From contig RAYQ01000017.1 of assembly GCA_003612395.1 (NCBI GenBank), positions 1 through 64,000 of the forward strand: 64,000 nucleotides of DNA, in the 5' to 3' direction. The notes under the pieces were generated by a model. The model worked only from the letters and a program-made list of their open reading frames with translations, did not search any database and had not been told where the DNA came from. Source of the stretch: Parablautia intestinalis. Its GTDB lineage: Bacteria > Bacillota > Clostridia > Lachnospirales > Lachnospiraceae. Each line of letters opens with the position of its first letter. Position 1 is the stretch's first letter. Of the stretch, positions 16,741-26,191 are shown in pieces. Made by a program: the position numbers and the translations under genes.

Positions 16741-17847
16741 ATGGTTATTTTTATGAAAAAAAAGGTAGTGGTAGGTATGTCAGGCGGAGTGGACTCCGCT
16801 GTGGCTGCCTTCCTTTTAAAAGAGCAGGGGTATGATGTAATAGGAGTTACCATGCAGATTTGGAATGAGGACCCTTTCCGCGTGGAAGAAAACGGGGGAT
16901 GCTGCGGCCTGTCGGCAACAGAGGATGCGAGGCGGGTTGCGGATGCCCTTTCTATTCCTCATTATGTAATGAACTTTAAAAAGGAATTTCAGGATAAGGT
17001 GGTAAATTACTTTATTTCCGAGTATCTTTCGGGAAGAACGCCGAACCCTTGCATAGCCTGCAACAGATATGTGAAATGGGAATCGCTTCTGAAACGGAGT
17101 ATGGAGATTGGAGCGGACTATATAGCTACCGGGCATTATGCCAGAGTGGAAAGAATGGCAAATGGAAGGTACGCGGTGCGAAACTCCGTTACGGCAAAGA
17201 AAGACCAGACATATGCACTATATAATTTAACCCAGTTTCAGCTCTCCCACACCCTGATGCCGGTGGGAGATTACACAAAAGATGATATAAGGCGCCTGGC
17301 TGCGGAGAAGAAACTGCCGGTGGCCAAAAAGCCTGACAGCCAGGATATCTGTTTCGTGCCGGATGGAGATTATGCGGGGTTTATCACAGATACCGTGCCG
17401 GATAAAATAGCAGGGCCGGGGAATTTCGTATCGGAAGACGGAACCGTATTAGGAACCCATAAGGGGCTGATACATTACACGGTGGGACAGCGAAAAGGGC
17501 TTGGCCTTTCCATGGGGCATCCGGTTTTTGTATCAAAGCTGCGGGCAGATACCAACGAAGTGGTGATAAGCCACAGGGATGTTTTCGCCGAGGAACTTAC
17601 CTGTAATCAGATTAATTTTATGGGGATGGAGAGTCTGAAAGAATCCCAAAGGCTCTTTGCCAAAGTGCGTTATGCCCATCAGGGGCAGTGGTGCAAAGCA
17701 TATCAGACAAAGGAAGATGAGATTTATGTGTCCTTTGAACAGCCTGTCCGTGCCGTAACACCGGGACAGGCCGTGGTTTTTTATGATGGAGAATATGTAA
17801 TGGGAGGCGGAACAATTTTACAGGCAAACGAAGTCAGCCTAACGTAA
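16741..17847 (+). CDS. mnmA: tRNA-specific 2-thiouridylase MnmA
   Basis: 368 residues. The N-terminal ATP-pyrophosphatase loop is GMSGGVDSAVAAF, the catalytic pair is in NPCIACNRYVKW and DSQDICFVPDG, and the C-terminal beta-barrel completes the enzyme. It installs 2-thio at U34 of Lys, Glu and Gln tRNAs using sulfur relayed from the desulfurase encoded upstream. The start is uncertain: ATG 16741 or ATG 16753 (MKKKVVVGMSGG); the GGAAAGG before 16741 is close to the first and far from the second. Confidence 0.94.
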   Translation: MVIFMKKKVVVGMSGGVDSAVAAFLLKEQGYDVIGVTMQIWNEDPFRVEENGGCCGLSATEDARRVADALSIPHYVMNFKKEFQDKVVNYFISEYLSGRTPNPCIACNRYVKWESLLKRSMEIGADYIATGHYARVERMANGRYAVRNSVTAKKDQTYALYNLTQFQLSHTLMPVGDYTKDDIRRLAAEKKLPVAKKPDSQDICFVPDGDYAGFITDTVPDKIAGPGNFVSEDGTVLGTHKGLIHYTVGQRKGLGLSMGHPVFVSKLRADTNEVVISHRDVFAEELTCNQINFMGMESLKESQRLFAKVRYAHQGQWCKAYQTKEDEIYVSFEQPVRAVTPGQAVVFYDGEYVMGGGTILQANEVSLT

Positions 17848-17958
17848 CAAACGAAGCCACACTTTACAAGCCGGCATGTTGTAATAAAAAAACTATAAAA
17901 ATTATATCGGATGTTACGAAATATTAAGACAGACTGAAAAATATAACAAAAGTTATTT

Positions 17959-18777
17959 TTATAAGCGGTGAAATTCGGGAAGCCTGTTTTCAAAGACGGC
18001 ATAATACTTAAAACCGCACTGACAAAGGATTTCTCCGGCCCGGTCAAAACCCCTTGCAATATCTTCTGGCGCATGGGCATCGGAGCCTATTGTGACAATT
18101 TCACCGCCAAGTTCCTTGTAACGCTTTAAAATTTCCGTGCAGGGATTTAATTCTTTAAGCTGATAGCCAATAGCGCCTGTATTGACTTCAAGTCCTTTTC
18201 CCTTTGCAATTAAAGTTTTCAGGATCCTGTCAAATATGTCTTTGTACATATCGTAACAGTAGTTATCGTCTTTGGCTTTTCCATAACGCACCACGTAATC
18301 CAGATGGCCGTAAACATCATAATTCTCAAAAGCCTTCAGATTATCCAAAACAGAGGTAAAGTATTCCCGGTAAGCTTCTTCATCACTGCGTCCTTTATAA
18401 AAATCAGGATAATACGGATCCCGTTGGTTACACAGGTGGGAGGAGGCTATGATAAAATCAAAATCATAGCTTTTGGCGTACAGGGCCAGCCTGCGGCGGA
18501 TGTGGGGCTGTACACCTAATTCCACTCCGAAAAGGAGCTTTATCTTTCCGGCGTATTTTTCTTTGCACCGAATCAGTTCATACAGGTAAGAATCGGTGTT
18601 TAATTCAAAAGTGCCTTCCTCTTCAGGATTTGCGTATACATAATCGGGATCCATATGTTCCGTAATACACATGGTTTCAAGCCCCCGGGCGATTCCGGCT
18701 AATATCATTTCTTCCATGGGAGCAGTGGAATCCCCGGAAAAAGAGGTGTGTAAATGTAAATCTGCTTTTATGGCCAT
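17959..18777 (-). CDS. PHP-domain histidinol-phosphatase-like protein
   Basis: 272 residues with a PHP metal site: ADLHLHTSFSGD at the N terminus, CITEHMD, ELGVQ, IIASSHL, and the final IGSDAHAPEDIARGF. This is the HisJ-type histidinol-phosphatase family, removing phosphate from histidinol phosphate; no other his genes are nearby, so another phosphoester substrate is possible. ATG 18777 is chosen because AAGGAG (18786-18791) lies before it and between it and the upstream ATG 18795. Transcribed towards mnmA. Confidence 0.85.
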   Translation of the reverse strand: MAIKADLHLHTSFSGDSTAPMEEMILAGIARGLETMCITEHMDPDYVYANPEEEGTFELNTDSYLYELIRCKEKYAGKIKLLFGVELGVQPHIRRRLALYAKSYDFDFIIASSHLCNQRDPYYPDFYKGRSDEEAYREYFTSVLDNLKAFENYDVYGHLDYVVRYGKAKDDNYCYDMYKDIFDRILKTLIAKGKGLEVNTGAIGYQLKELNPCTEILKRYKELGGEIVTIGSDAHAPEDIARGFDRAGEILCQCGFKYYAVFENRLPEFHRL

Positions 18778-18868
18778 AATCTTATTCTCCTTCATGAAAT
18801 TTATTCTCTGAAATTATAAAAATTATATTAAAAATAATAGGAAATGACAATTATTTTTCATTTACATC

Positions 18869-18897
18869 TTGAACTTTTTGGACAAATTAGGTAAAAT
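18869..18897 (+). promoter_or_regulatory. Promoter of the gap glycolytic operon
   Basis: TTGAAC (18869-18874), 17 bases, TAAAAT (18892-18897), in an AT-rich region. It gives a leader of about 75 bases to the strong AGGAGG of gap. Confidence 0.65.
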
Positions 18898-18981
18898 AAT
18901 CCTGCTGATAAAATTTTGTCAATCTAAACTGATTGCAAAATAAAATAGGAATAATTAATCAAATTCAGGAGGGAACTAAAA

Positions 18982-19995
18982 ATGGCAGTAAGAGTAGCGA
19001 TTAATGGTTTTGGCCGTATTGGTCGTCTTGCATTCAGACAGATGTTTGATGCAGAAGGTTATGAAGTAGTAGCAATCAACGATTTAACAAGTCCTGAGAT
19101 GCTCGCTCACTTATTAAAGTATGATACCGCACAGGGTAAATACAAATACGCAGACAGCGTATCCTACGGAGAGGATTCCATCACAGTGAATGGAAAGACC
19201 ATCACAATCTACAAAGAAGCTGATGCTAAGAACCTTCCTTGGGGAGAATTAAAGGTTGACGTTGTTCTGGAATGTACAGGCTTCTATACATCCAAAGCAA
19301 AAGCAAGCGCACATATCGAAGCCGGCGCACGTAAGGTTGTTATTTCCGCACCTGCAGGAAATGATCTTCCTACCATTGTTTACAATGTAAACCATACAAC
19401 ATTAAAGGCAGAGGATACAGTTATTTCTGCTGCTTCATGTACAACAAACTGCTTAGCTCCTATGGCTAAGGCATTAAATGATTTATGTCCTATCATGAGT
19501 GGTATCATGACAACAGTTCATGCTTACACAGGTGATCAGATGATTCTTGACGGACCTCAGAGGAAAGGTGACAAGAGAAGAAGTCGTGCAGGCGCTCAGA
19601 ATATCGTTCCTAACTCAACAGGCGCTGCTAAGGCAATCGGCCTTGTTATTCCTGAATTGAACGGCAAGCTCATCGGTTCCGCTCAGCGTGTTCCTACCCC
19701 TACAGGCTCCACAACAATCCTGGTTGCAGTTGTTAAGGGTGCAGTAACCAAAGAGCAGATCAACGATGCTATGAAAGCTGCTTCAACAGAGTCCTTCGGT
19801 TACAACACTGATGAAATCGTATCTTCTGATGTTATCGGAAGCACATTTGGTTCTATCTTTGACGCTACACAGACAATGGTAGCTCCTATGGAAGATGGAA
19901 ATACCCAGGTACAGGTTGTTTCCTGGTATGACAATGAGAATTCTTACACAAGCCAGATGGTAAGAACTATCAAATACTTCTCAGAGTTAGCATAA
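18982..19995 (+). CDS. gap: Glyceraldehyde-3-phosphate dehydrogenase
   Basis: 337 residues. The NAD-binding glycine loop is INGFGRIGR, the catalytic Cys153 lies in [12 protein letters not shown], and the C-terminal [19 protein letters not shown] and SWYDNE motifs are intact. It converts glyceraldehyde-3-phosphate to 1,3-bisphosphoglycerate. AGGAGG at 18967-18972 gives strong translation, and the codon use is that of a highly expressed gene. A terminator follows, with pgk and tpiA downstream. Confidence 0.97.
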   Translation: MAVRVAINGFGRIGRLAFRQMFDAEGYEVVAINDLTSPEMLAHLLKYDTAQGKYKYADSVSYGEDSITVNGKTITIYKEADAKNLPWGELKVDVVLECTGFYTSKAKASAHIEAGARKVVISAPAGNDLPTIVYNVNHTTLKAEDTVISAASCTTNCLAPMAKALNDLCPIMSGIMTTVHAYTGDQMILDGPQRKGDKRRSRAGAQNIVPNSTGAAKAIGLVIPELNGKLIGSAQRVPTPTGSTTILVAVVKGAVTKEQINDAMKAASTESFGYNTDEIVSSDVIGSTFGSIFDATQTMVAPMEDGNTQVQVVSWYDNENSYTSQMVRTIKYFSELA

Positions 19996-20068
19996 CAAAG
20001 ACTGTCTCATTTCATGAGTCAGCTTTGCAGTGGAATACTCACATACAGTGAGATTTGGCAAAGACCTT

Positions 20069-20100
20069 AAGGGTCCGGTCTTATGGACCGGACCCTTTAT
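20069..20100 (+). terminator. Terminator between gap and pgk
   Basis: AAGGGTCCGGTC-ttatg-GACCGGACCCTT is a perfect 12-bp stem followed by TATTAT. The weak T-tract may allow partial read-through to pgk. The 120 bases after it contain further hairpins (GCCGC-taaa-GCGGC near 20130, GGAAGA-aaa-TCTTCC near 20162) ahead of the pgk ribosome site. Confidence 0.75.
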
Positions 20101-20218
20101 TATACGCAGGCCGTGCAGAGGAAATATGCCGCTAAAGCGGCGCACGGGTCGTGCGGCGGGCAGGAAGAAAATCTTCCCACCGGTTTATCAATACAAAATA
20201 TTTGTGGAGGAATGAATC

Positions 20219-21442
20219 ATGGGATTAAATAAGAAATCAGTTGATGATATCAACGTAGCAGGAAAGCGCGTACTTGTAAGATGCGATTTTAACGTGCCTC
20301 TTAAAAATGGCGAAATTACCGATGAAACACGTATCGTTGCAGCCCTTCCTACAATTAACAAGTTATTGGCGGACGGAGGAAAAGTTATTCTCTGCTCTCA
20401 CCTTGGCAAGGTAAAAAATGGCCCTAATGAAGGCGAATCACTTGCGCCCGTTGCGAAGAGACTTTCCGAGAAGCTTGGTAAGGATGTTAATTTCGTTGCA
20501 GATTATAATGTAACAGGTGAAGCTGCTACGGCGGCAGTTGCTGCTATGAAGGAAGGCGATGTGGTTCTTCTTCAGAATACACGTTTCCGCGGTAAGGAAG
20601 AGACAAAGAACGGCGAAGAATTCAGCAAAGAGCTGGCTGATTTGGCTGACGTTTATGTATGTGATGCTTTTGGGTCTTCCCACAGGGCGCATGCATCTGT
20701 GGCAGGCGTAACAGAGTGCATTCGTGCAAAAGGCGGCGAGTGTGCAGTCGGATATTTGATGCAGAAAGAAATTGACTTCCTTGGAAATGCAGTTGAAAAT
20801 CCTGTAAGGCCTTTCGTTGCAATCCTCGGCGGTGCAAAAGTAGCAGATAAGCTTAACGTTATCAACAATCTGCTTGAGAAATGCGATACCCTGATTATCG
20901 GCGGCGGTATGGCTTTCACATTCCTGAAGGCTCAGGGCTTAGAGATTGGGAAATCTCTGGTGGATGACGAGAAGCTTGATTACTGTAAGGAAATGATGGA
21001 CAAAGCAGAAAAGCTTGGAAAGAAATTACTGCTTCCTGTAGATACCACAATTGCAGCTTCTTTCCCTAATCCCATTGATGCTGAAATAGAAGTATCCGTT
21101 GTGGATGCGAACAAGATCCCTGCTGACATGGAAGGCCTTGATATCGGACCTAAGACAGCTGAACTATATGCAGATGCTGTTAAGTCTGCCAAGACCGTTG
21201 TATGGAACGGCCCTATGGGTGTATTTGAGAATCCTGTTCTTGCAAAGGGAACCATTGCAGTGGCTAAATCCCTTGCAGAGACAGATGCAACAACCATTAT
21301 CGGCGGCGGTGATTCCGCAGCGGCAGTTAACCAGTTAGGTTTTGCTGATAAAATGAGTCACATTTCCACAGGCGGCGGCGCTTCCCTTGAGTTCTTAGAG
21401 GGTAAAGAACTTCCTGGTGTAGCTGCAGCAGATGATAAATAA
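20219..21442 (+). CDS. pgk: Phosphoglycerate kinase
   Basis: 407 residues. [14 protein letters not shown] at the N terminus, [22 protein letters not shown] and the C-terminal nucleotide site GGGDSAAAV are all canonical. It transfers phosphate from 1,3-bisphosphoglycerate to ADP. GGAGGAATG precedes ATG 20219. A 220-base structured leader separates it from gap, suggesting an extra control point. Confidence 0.97.
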   Translation: MGLNKKSVDDINVAGKRVLVRCDFNVPLKNGEITDETRIVAALPTINKLLADGGKVILCSHLGKVKNGPNEGESLAPVAKRLSEKLGKDVNFVADYNVTGEAATAAVAAMKEGDVVLLQNTRFRGKEETKNGEEFSKELADLADVYVCDAFGSSHRAHASVAGVTECIRAKGGECAVGYLMQKEIDFLGNAVENPVRPFVAILGGAKVADKLNVINNLLEKCDTLIIGGGMAFTFLKAQGLEIGKSLVDDEKLDYCKEMMDKAEKLGKKLLLPVDTTIAASFPNPIDAEIEVSVVDANKIPADMEGLDIGPKTAELYADAVKSAKTVVWNGPMGVFENPVLAKGTIAVAKSLAETDATTIIGGGDSAAAVNQLGFADKMSHISTGGGASLEFLEGKELPGVAAADDK

Positions 21443-21465
21443 GATTCACCATGATATAAAAGCGT

Positions 21466-21978
21466 ATGTTATTTCATGCTAATGTATTCGACTTGTATAA
21501 TACGCCCTTTCGTAAAGTATGCTGGTGTTTGATGGCAGTCGGCATTGGCTTTGGTCTGCTTAGTATGATGTATCTGCTTTATACGGCTTTTGTAAAACAT
21601 GCGTTTTTGAAGATAGAAGCATCAGGAGAAAAAGCAATGACGGCTGCCTTTGTCGTGACGTTAACGGAGGGCAATGTGGTGTATTCCGGTGATGATTATG
21701 TGGCTGTTGAGTACTTTTATGAATGGGACGGAGCGTATTACAGGTGGATTTCAGCCCATGCGAATGCTGCTTATATTGTAAACACCAAAGTTCCTGTTGT
21801 TTACACTCTTGGAATGGGAATCGGCTCCTGCTTTGTGGTGGGCTTTTATAGGAAATACATGCTTCTTTTAGGCATAATGGGTTTGATATTATTTTTTACA
21901 GGATTTATCCTGAAATCAATATTAATACTGAATTTAAAAAGGAAGGAAACGGAAAAATGGCAAGAAGAAAAATTGTAG
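21466..21978 (+). CDS. Small membrane protein of unknown function between pgk and tpiA
   Basis: 170 residues. There are two or three hydrophobic segments: about 20-43, a weaker one near 115-130, and about 131-156. The region between the first two (residues 45-115) is a beta-rich soluble domain like the DUF3592 type, with [22 protein letters not shown]. No function is known to me. Its last 22 bases overlap the start of tpiA in another frame, implying translational coupling. The start at 21466 is the first ATG, with weak ribosome binding; later starts are possible. Poor fit to the codon use of its glycolytic neighbours suggests low expression. Confidence 0.75.
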   Translation: MLFHANVFDLYNTPFRKVCWCLMAVGIGFGLLSMMYLLYTAFVKHAFLKIEASGEKAMTAAFVVTLTEGNVVYSGDDYVAVEYFYEWDGAYYRWISAHANAAYIVNTKVPVVYTLGMGIGSCFVVGFYRKYMLLLGIMGLILFFTGFILKSILILNLKRKETEKWQEEKL

Positions 21979-22703
21979 CCGGCAACTGGAAGATGAACAT
22001 GACTCCCAGCCAGGCAGTTGCATTATGTGATGAATTAAAGGATTTGGTTAAATCCGATGATGTGGATGTAGTTTATTGTGTTCCTGCAATTGATATTGTT
22101 CCTGTTGTGGAAGCTGTTAAGGGAACCAATGTTGAGGTTGGCGCTGAGAATATGTACTTTGAAGAAAAAGGCGCGTATACAGGCGAAATATCCGCAGCCA
22201 TGATTAAGGATGCAGGCGCAAAATATGTTATCATCGGACATTCCGAGAGACGTGATTACTTCAAAGAGGATGATGCTTTATTAAACAAGAAAGTAAAGAA
22301 AGCATTTGAGGCTGGACTTACCCCGATCCTTTGCTGTGGTGAAACTTTAGAGCAGAGAGAGATGGGCATTACTCTTGACTGGATCCGTATGCAGATTAAA
22401 TCTGATCTGGTTGGCGTCAGCGCTGAGCAGGCTGCATCTATGGTTATCGCTTACGAGCCTATCTGGGCAATCGGAACAGGCAAAACAGCTACAACCGAGC
22501 AGGCTCAGGAAGTTTGTAAGGCAGTACGTGACTGCGTTGCGGAAATCTATGACGCAGCTACGGCACAAGCAGTTCGTATTCAGTATGGCGGCTCTGTAAA
22601 TGCCGGTAATGCAGCAGAATTATTTGCACAGCCTGACATTGACGGCGGACTGGTTGGCGGTGCTTCCCTGAAGGCTGATTTTGGTAAGATCGTGAATTAC
22701 TAA
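21957..22703 (+). CDS. tpiA: Triosephosphate isomerase
   Basis: 248 residues with all catalytic groups: Lys12 in GNWKMN, His95 in IIGHSERR and Glu167 in [11 protein letters not shown], plus the phosphate-binding YGGSVN and GGASL. It interconverts dihydroxyacetone phosphate and glyceraldehyde-3-phosphate. AAGGAAACGG precedes ATG 21957 inside the upstream gene. It closes the gap-pgk-tpiA cluster; no phosphoglycerate mutase follows here, unlike in many Firmicutes. Confidence 0.97.
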   Translation: MARRKIVAGNWKMNMTPSQAVALCDELKDLVKSDDVDVVYCVPAIDIVPVVEAVKGTNVEVGAENMYFEEKGAYTGEISAAMIKDAGAKYVIIGHSERRDYFKEDDALLNKKVKKAFEAGLTPILCCGETLEQREMGITLDWIRMQIKSDLVGVSAEQAASMVIAYEPIWAIGTGKTATTEQAQEVCKAVRDCVAEIYDAATAQAVRIQYGGSVNAGNAAELFAQPDIDGGLVGGASLKADFGKIVNY

Positions 22704-22793
22704 TTTCCTTCGGAAATGAATAATCGCGGACTATTAATCTGCTTTGCAAACAAACAGGCATGAATAAAGAGTTTCCTTTGGAAATGAATAATC
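22704..22793. repeat. Direct repeat of 22 bases after tpiA
   Basis: TTTCCTTCGGAAATGAATAATC at 22704-22725 recurs at 22772-22793 with one C-to-T change. The unit begins with a small dyad TTTCC/GGAAA. The function is unknown; it looks like a local duplication. Confidence 0.6.
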
Positions 22794-22849
22794 ATGAATT
22801 GCAAAAAGTTGTTGGCACAAGCTTGATAATTAGAAAATGAGATAAAAAT

Positions 22850-22898
22850 AGGGGTATCAGGAGAAAATCTTTTGATATCCCTGTTTGTTGTTGCTTTT
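22850..22898 (+). terminator. Probable terminator of the glycolytic operon
   Basis: AGGGGTATCA (22850-22859) pairs with TGATATCCCT (22873-22882) with one wobble, followed by the T-rich GTTTGTTGTTGCTTTT. No gene is seen between 22704 and 23035. Confidence 0.6.
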
Positions 22899-22988
22899 AT
22901 TCCCGTGAGCAACGCGTCAGACGAATGTGTGGGAAATGAAGGCTCCGTATCCACCTTGATGAATGCAGCGAAGTTTTTGACTATAAAA

Positions 22989-23013
22989 AGCTGACCCGCA
23001 AAGCGCGTCGGCC
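22989..23013 (+). repeat. REP-like repeat, partial copy D
   Basis: GCTGACCCGC-aaa-GCGCGTCGGC matches the second hairpin of the dispersed REP-like family. The first hairpin is missing. It ends just before the ribosome site of the vanZ-like gene. Confidence 0.55.
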
Positions 23014-23035
23014 GGTGTTAGGAGAAGATTTTAAT

Positions 23036-23572
23036 TTGAGAAGAAAAAAGATCTATACGATAGTGGCAGCTACTTTACTGCTCTGTTTGTATATTGCCAT
23101 ATTTTGTTTTTCTGCAGAGGAGGGAGAAGAATCCTCTGCGCTCAGTAGAAAAGTTACCGAAATGATTTTAAAGGTATATCACGGGATAGTGGGAGGCGCA
23201 GACAGCGGCGCAGGCAACGCGGCGGCAGTCTGGGATTCCTCGTTAGAAGGCATAATCAGGAAACTGGCCCACTTTATGGAATATATGTGCATGGGGTTAT
23301 TATCCTACAGTATAGTGGTTTTGTGGTACAAGCCTTTGTGGAGGGGACGTTTTTTTGTGCTTTTGCAGCTGGTAATTTCAGCTGGCATGGATGAGTTCCA
23401 CCAATATTTTATTCCCGGAAGATTTGCGTCTTTTAAGGATGTGCTGATAGATACCGCAGGCGGAATAGCGGGAATTCTGGTTATTATAATATTGTGCAAA
23501 ATAAGAGAAAAAATAACAAACAGATCAGGTAAAAGGCTGCTTACTTACGATAAGCCGATGCGCAAAGGGTGA
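23036..23572 (+). CDS. VanZ-family membrane protein
   Basis: 178 residues with four hydrophobic segments. Family motifs are RKLAHFMEYMCMGLL and DEFHQYFIPGRFASFKD-VLIDTAGG. VanZ-like proteins are membrane proteins of uncertain role; the namesake gives low-level teicoplanin resistance. The start chosen is TTG 23036, because AGGAGAAG (23020-23027) lies eight bases before it; the longer frame from GTG 23015 would put the ribosome site inside the gene. The last seven codons (DKPMRKG) are supplied by a REP-like repeat arm. Confidence 0.85.
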   Translation: MRRKKIYTIVAATLLLCLYIAIFCFSAEEGEESSALSRKVTEMILKVYHGIVGGADSGAGNAAAVWDSSLEGIIRKLAHFMEYMCMGLLSYSIVVLWYKPLWRGRFFVLLQLVISAGMDEFHQYFIPGRFASFKDVLIDTAGGIAGILVIIILCKIREKITNRSGKRLLTYDKPMRKG

Positions 23573-23651
23573 CAGCATAAAACGCTGCCACGCTTCGCGG
23601 GTCAGCATATTTATTAACAACGGATGTCTGGCGGATCCGGGCATCCGTTGT
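23551..23651 (-). repeat. REP-like repeat, copy E (inverted, with an extra arm)
   Basis: Read on the minus strand, it has a hairpin with CGGATG...CATCCG (about 23618-23651), then GCTGACCCGC-gaa-GCGTGGCAGC (23583-23606). On the plus strand at 23551-23577 a further arm, AAGCCGATGCGC-aaa-GGGTGACAGC, overlaps the end of the vanZ-like gene. It lies between two convergent genes and may act as a terminator. Confidence 0.6.
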
Positions 23652-23669
23652 CTGCGCAGACTTTAAACA

Positions 23670-24767
23670 TTAATGATAGATAGAGTATCCTTTGGATGAA
23701 AGGATTTCTTCCGCTTTTTGGATACTGGATTCCTCATAAAATTCTACCTGAAGCACACCGTCCGCCTGTTCCCGGTTATGCGTGATGCCAATATTTTTGA
23801 TACTGATTTGATGCAGGGCCAGTATAGTGGCAATGGCAGCCAGAGCGCCTGGTTCATCGGCAATGTCAATCCGGATAGAGAAGGACTTTTTAATAGGGCC
23901 GCTGGACGCGTCAGTAAAGGAATCTCTGTAAACACGGGCCTGATCAAAAAACTGATACAGCGGTTCGGCGCCCGCCCGGTCAATTTCCTCTTTGATTTGG
24001 CTAAGGGAAACAATATAATCTTCCAGCAGGCCGGAAATGTTTTCCCCATTGGTCAGACAGATTTGCTGCCACATCACCGGCGAGGAGGAGGCAATTCTTG
24101 TAATATCCTTAAAACCACCTGCAGCAACCAGTTTCATAATGCCCCTGGGAGAATCGGACTGCCTGATTAAATTTACAAGGCAGGCAGCCACCACATGGGG
24201 CAGATGGCTGATGGCGGCGGTGACATAATCGTGCTCTTTGTAGGTAAGAATCAGGGGAATGGCGCCTAAAGAGGCAATCAGTTCCCTGAAATCACATATG
24301 ACCTCCTGAGAAATATCCGCACAGGGAGTCAGAATATAATAGGCATTTTGAAGAAGCAGGGTCTTCGAATTAATATATCCGGTTCGTTCACTGCCGGCCA
24401 TGGGATGGCCGCCGATAAACTGCGGGGAAAGACCGGCTTTTTGAATGTGCCTGTGAATATCGGCTTTCACACTGCCTACATCCGTGAGCAGGCAGGTGGA
24501 AGACATATATTTCTTTATTTCACTCAGACTGCTGTCATTTTCCGACACGGGAGCGCATAAGAAAATGTAGTCGCAGACGGAAAGCTCTTCGCCGATAGCA
24601 GAAAGGGCAGTATTGATAACGCCGTCCGCAAGTGCGGCCTGAAGGGCTTCCTGATTAATGTCGTATGCAAGGATGCGGCTTTTGGGATGAAAATCGCGGA
24701 TTGCCCTGGCTATGGAACCGCCAATTAAACCTAAACCGATAAAACCGCAGGTAAAATCACTTTTCAT
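23670..24767 (-). CDS. tyrA: Prephenate dehydrogenase with C-terminal ACT domain
   Basis: 365 residues. The N-terminal NAD fold reads CGFIGLGLIGGSIARAI, and the catalytic His region is GGHPMAGSERTGY, with SHLPHVVAA further on. From about residue 290 an ACT domain (SIRIDIADEPGALAAIATIL) is expected to bind tyrosine for feedback inhibition. It converts prephenate to 4-hydroxyphenylpyruvate. ATG 24767 has GAGGA five bases upstream and is preferred to ATG 24779. It follows aroF by 30 bases in one operon. Confidence 0.94.
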   Translation of the reverse strand: MKSDFTCGFIGLGLIGGSIARAIRDFHPKSRILAYDINQEALQAALADGVINTALSAIGEELSVCDYIFLCAPVSENDSSLSEIKKYMSSTCLLTDVGSVKADIHRHIQKAGLSPQFIGGHPMAGSERTGYINSKTLLLQNAYYILTPCADISQEVICDFRELIASLGAIPLILTYKEHDYVTAAISHLPHVVAACLVNLIRQSDSPRGIMKLVAAGGFKDITRIASSSPVMWQQICLTNGENISGLLEDYIVSLSQIKEEIDRAGAEPLYQFFDQARVYRDSFTDASSGPIKKSFSIRIDIADEPGALAAIATILALHQISIKNIGITHNREQADGVLQVEFYEESSIQKAEEILSSKGYSIYH

Positions 24768-24797
24768 AAATGTCCTCATTTCCGGGAGGTAAACAAA

Positions 24798-25811
24798 CTA
24801 TAATTTTCTGTTTACCAGTTGACAGTAAGGGGAAAGCTCGCTGGTGAGAGCGGCAAATCTGTCAAAAGTAAGTGACTGGGGGCCGTCTGAGAGAGCGTGT
24901 GCAGGATCGTTATGCACTTCTATCATAAGGCCGTCCGCGTTGCAGGCTACGGCAGCTTTTGCCATAGGTGCAACATATTTGTAAGAACCGGTGGAGTGAG
25001 AAGGATCTACAATGACAGGAAGGTGGGTTCTCTCCTGCAGCACCGGTACAGCGCTTAGATCAAGGGTGTTTCGGGTGGCGGTTTCGAAAGTGCGGATACC
25101 ACGTTCACAAAGCACTACATTTGGATTGCCCTCTGCAATGATATACTCAGCAGCATTTAGCCATTCATCTATGGTTGCGCATAAACCTCTCTTTAAAAGC
25201 ACCGGAAGGCCCGACTGCCCTGCCTCCTTTAAAAGGATAAAATTCTGCATGTTCCGGGCGCCGATTTGAATCATGTCTACATATTTAACGGCAGCTTCAA
25301 TAGCATCTAAGCTCACCACCTCGCATATGGTGGATAGACCGGTTTCTGCTTTGGCCTCCTGCATATACTTAAGACCTTCCTCCTCAAGTCCCTGAAAGGA
25401 GTAGGGGGAGGTGCGGGGTTTATAGGCGCCGCCCCTTAAGATAGTTGCGCCGGCTTCTTTTACTGCCCGGGCAATGGTAAAAAGCTGATCCTGTGTTTCT
25501 ACAGCACACGGGCCTGCCATGATGGTTAAATTGCCGGGGCCGATACTGGTGTTTCCCACTTTGACAGTAGTAGGATCCGGGTGAAATTTTTTGTTGGCAA
25601 GCTTGTAGCTTTCGGTTACGGGAAGAATATGATCCACATCCTTGAAAATAGTCAGATTTTCAGTGGAAATTTTGGATTTATCGCCTACGATACCGATAAT
25701 CGTCACTTCTTCACCCTGGGAAAGGTGAACCTGCAGTCCATGATCTTCGATATATCTGGTAACAGCCCGGATACTCTGCTTTGCTGCTCTTGGTTTCATT
25801 ACAATAATCAT
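24798..25811 (-). CDS. aroF: 3-deoxy-7-phosphoheptulonate synthase (DAHP synthase)
   Basis: 337 residues of the AroA(II-beta-like) DAHP synthase type with an N-terminal ferredoxin-like regulatory domain (residues 1-70, IIVMKPRAAKQSIRAVTRYI). The catalytic barrel shows MAGPCAVE, LRGGAYKPRTSPYSFQGL, QIGARNMQN, LLKRGLCATIDEWLNAAEYI and PVIVDPSHSTG. It makes the first intermediate of aromatic amino-acid synthesis from PEP and erythrose-4-phosphate. ATG 25811 follows GGGAGGAG; the frame to 25835 is longer but unsupported. It heads the operon with tyrA. Confidence 0.95.
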   Translation of the reverse strand: MIIVMKPRAAKQSIRAVTRYIEDHGLQVHLSQGEEVTIIGIVGDKSKISTENLTIFKDVDHILPVTESYKLANKKFHPDPTTVKVGNTSIGPGNLTIMAGPCAVETQDQLFTIARAVKEAGATILRGGAYKPRTSPYSFQGLEEEGLKYMQEAKAETGLSTICEVVSLDAIEAAVKYVDMIQIGARNMQNFILLKEAGQSGLPVLLKRGLCATIDEWLNAAEYIIAEGNPNVVLCERGIRTFETATRNTLDLSAVPVLQERTHLPVIVDPSHSTGSYKYVAPMAKAAVACNADGLMIEVHNDPAHALSDGPQSLTFDRFAALTSELSPYCQLVNRKL

Positions 25812-25904
25812 TTTGTCTGTCTCCTCCCGAAGCAATTGTCTTAAGTAACTGATAAATAAAAGTTTGTAAGTTTTTTGAGAATATAAATTGCTTTCTGCTC
25901 AAAG

Positions 25905-25933
25905 AATATAACACTTCAACGTGCGAAAGTCAA
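25905..25933 (-). promoter_or_regulatory. Promoter of the aroF-tyrA operon
   Basis: On the minus strand, TTGACT (complement of 25928-25933), 17 bases, TATATT (complement of 25905-25910). The leader of about 85 bases can pair AGCAATT with AATTGCT near the ribosome site. I see no T-box motif. The rest of 25934-26074 is AT-rich and holds no gene. Confidence 0.7.
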
Positions 25934-26074
25934 TATGTATTGCGTGGAAGAAAAAATATCACGAATAAGAGACCTGATGGAAGATTTTAAACGATTTTAT
26001 GCATGTATCTGTTCAGCTTATCCGAAATATTTTAATAATATTATTATAATTATGTAAAATAGCATAATTTTTAC

Positions 26075-26103
26075 TTGTGCAAAGAACAAAAATTTAGTAA
26101 AAT
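26075..26103 (+). promoter_or_regulatory. Promoter of the EF-G-like gene
   Basis: TTGTGC (26075-26080), 17 bases, TAAAAT (26098-26103), about 85 bases before the start codon and divergent from the aroF promoter. Confidence 0.6.
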
Positions 26104-26191
26104 ACCCATATGGGAAATTTGAATTGTGCTTGCTTATGGGGATGCTTTGTGCATGACTAATTTGTCGGGCAGGCGGGAATGGAGGACTTAT

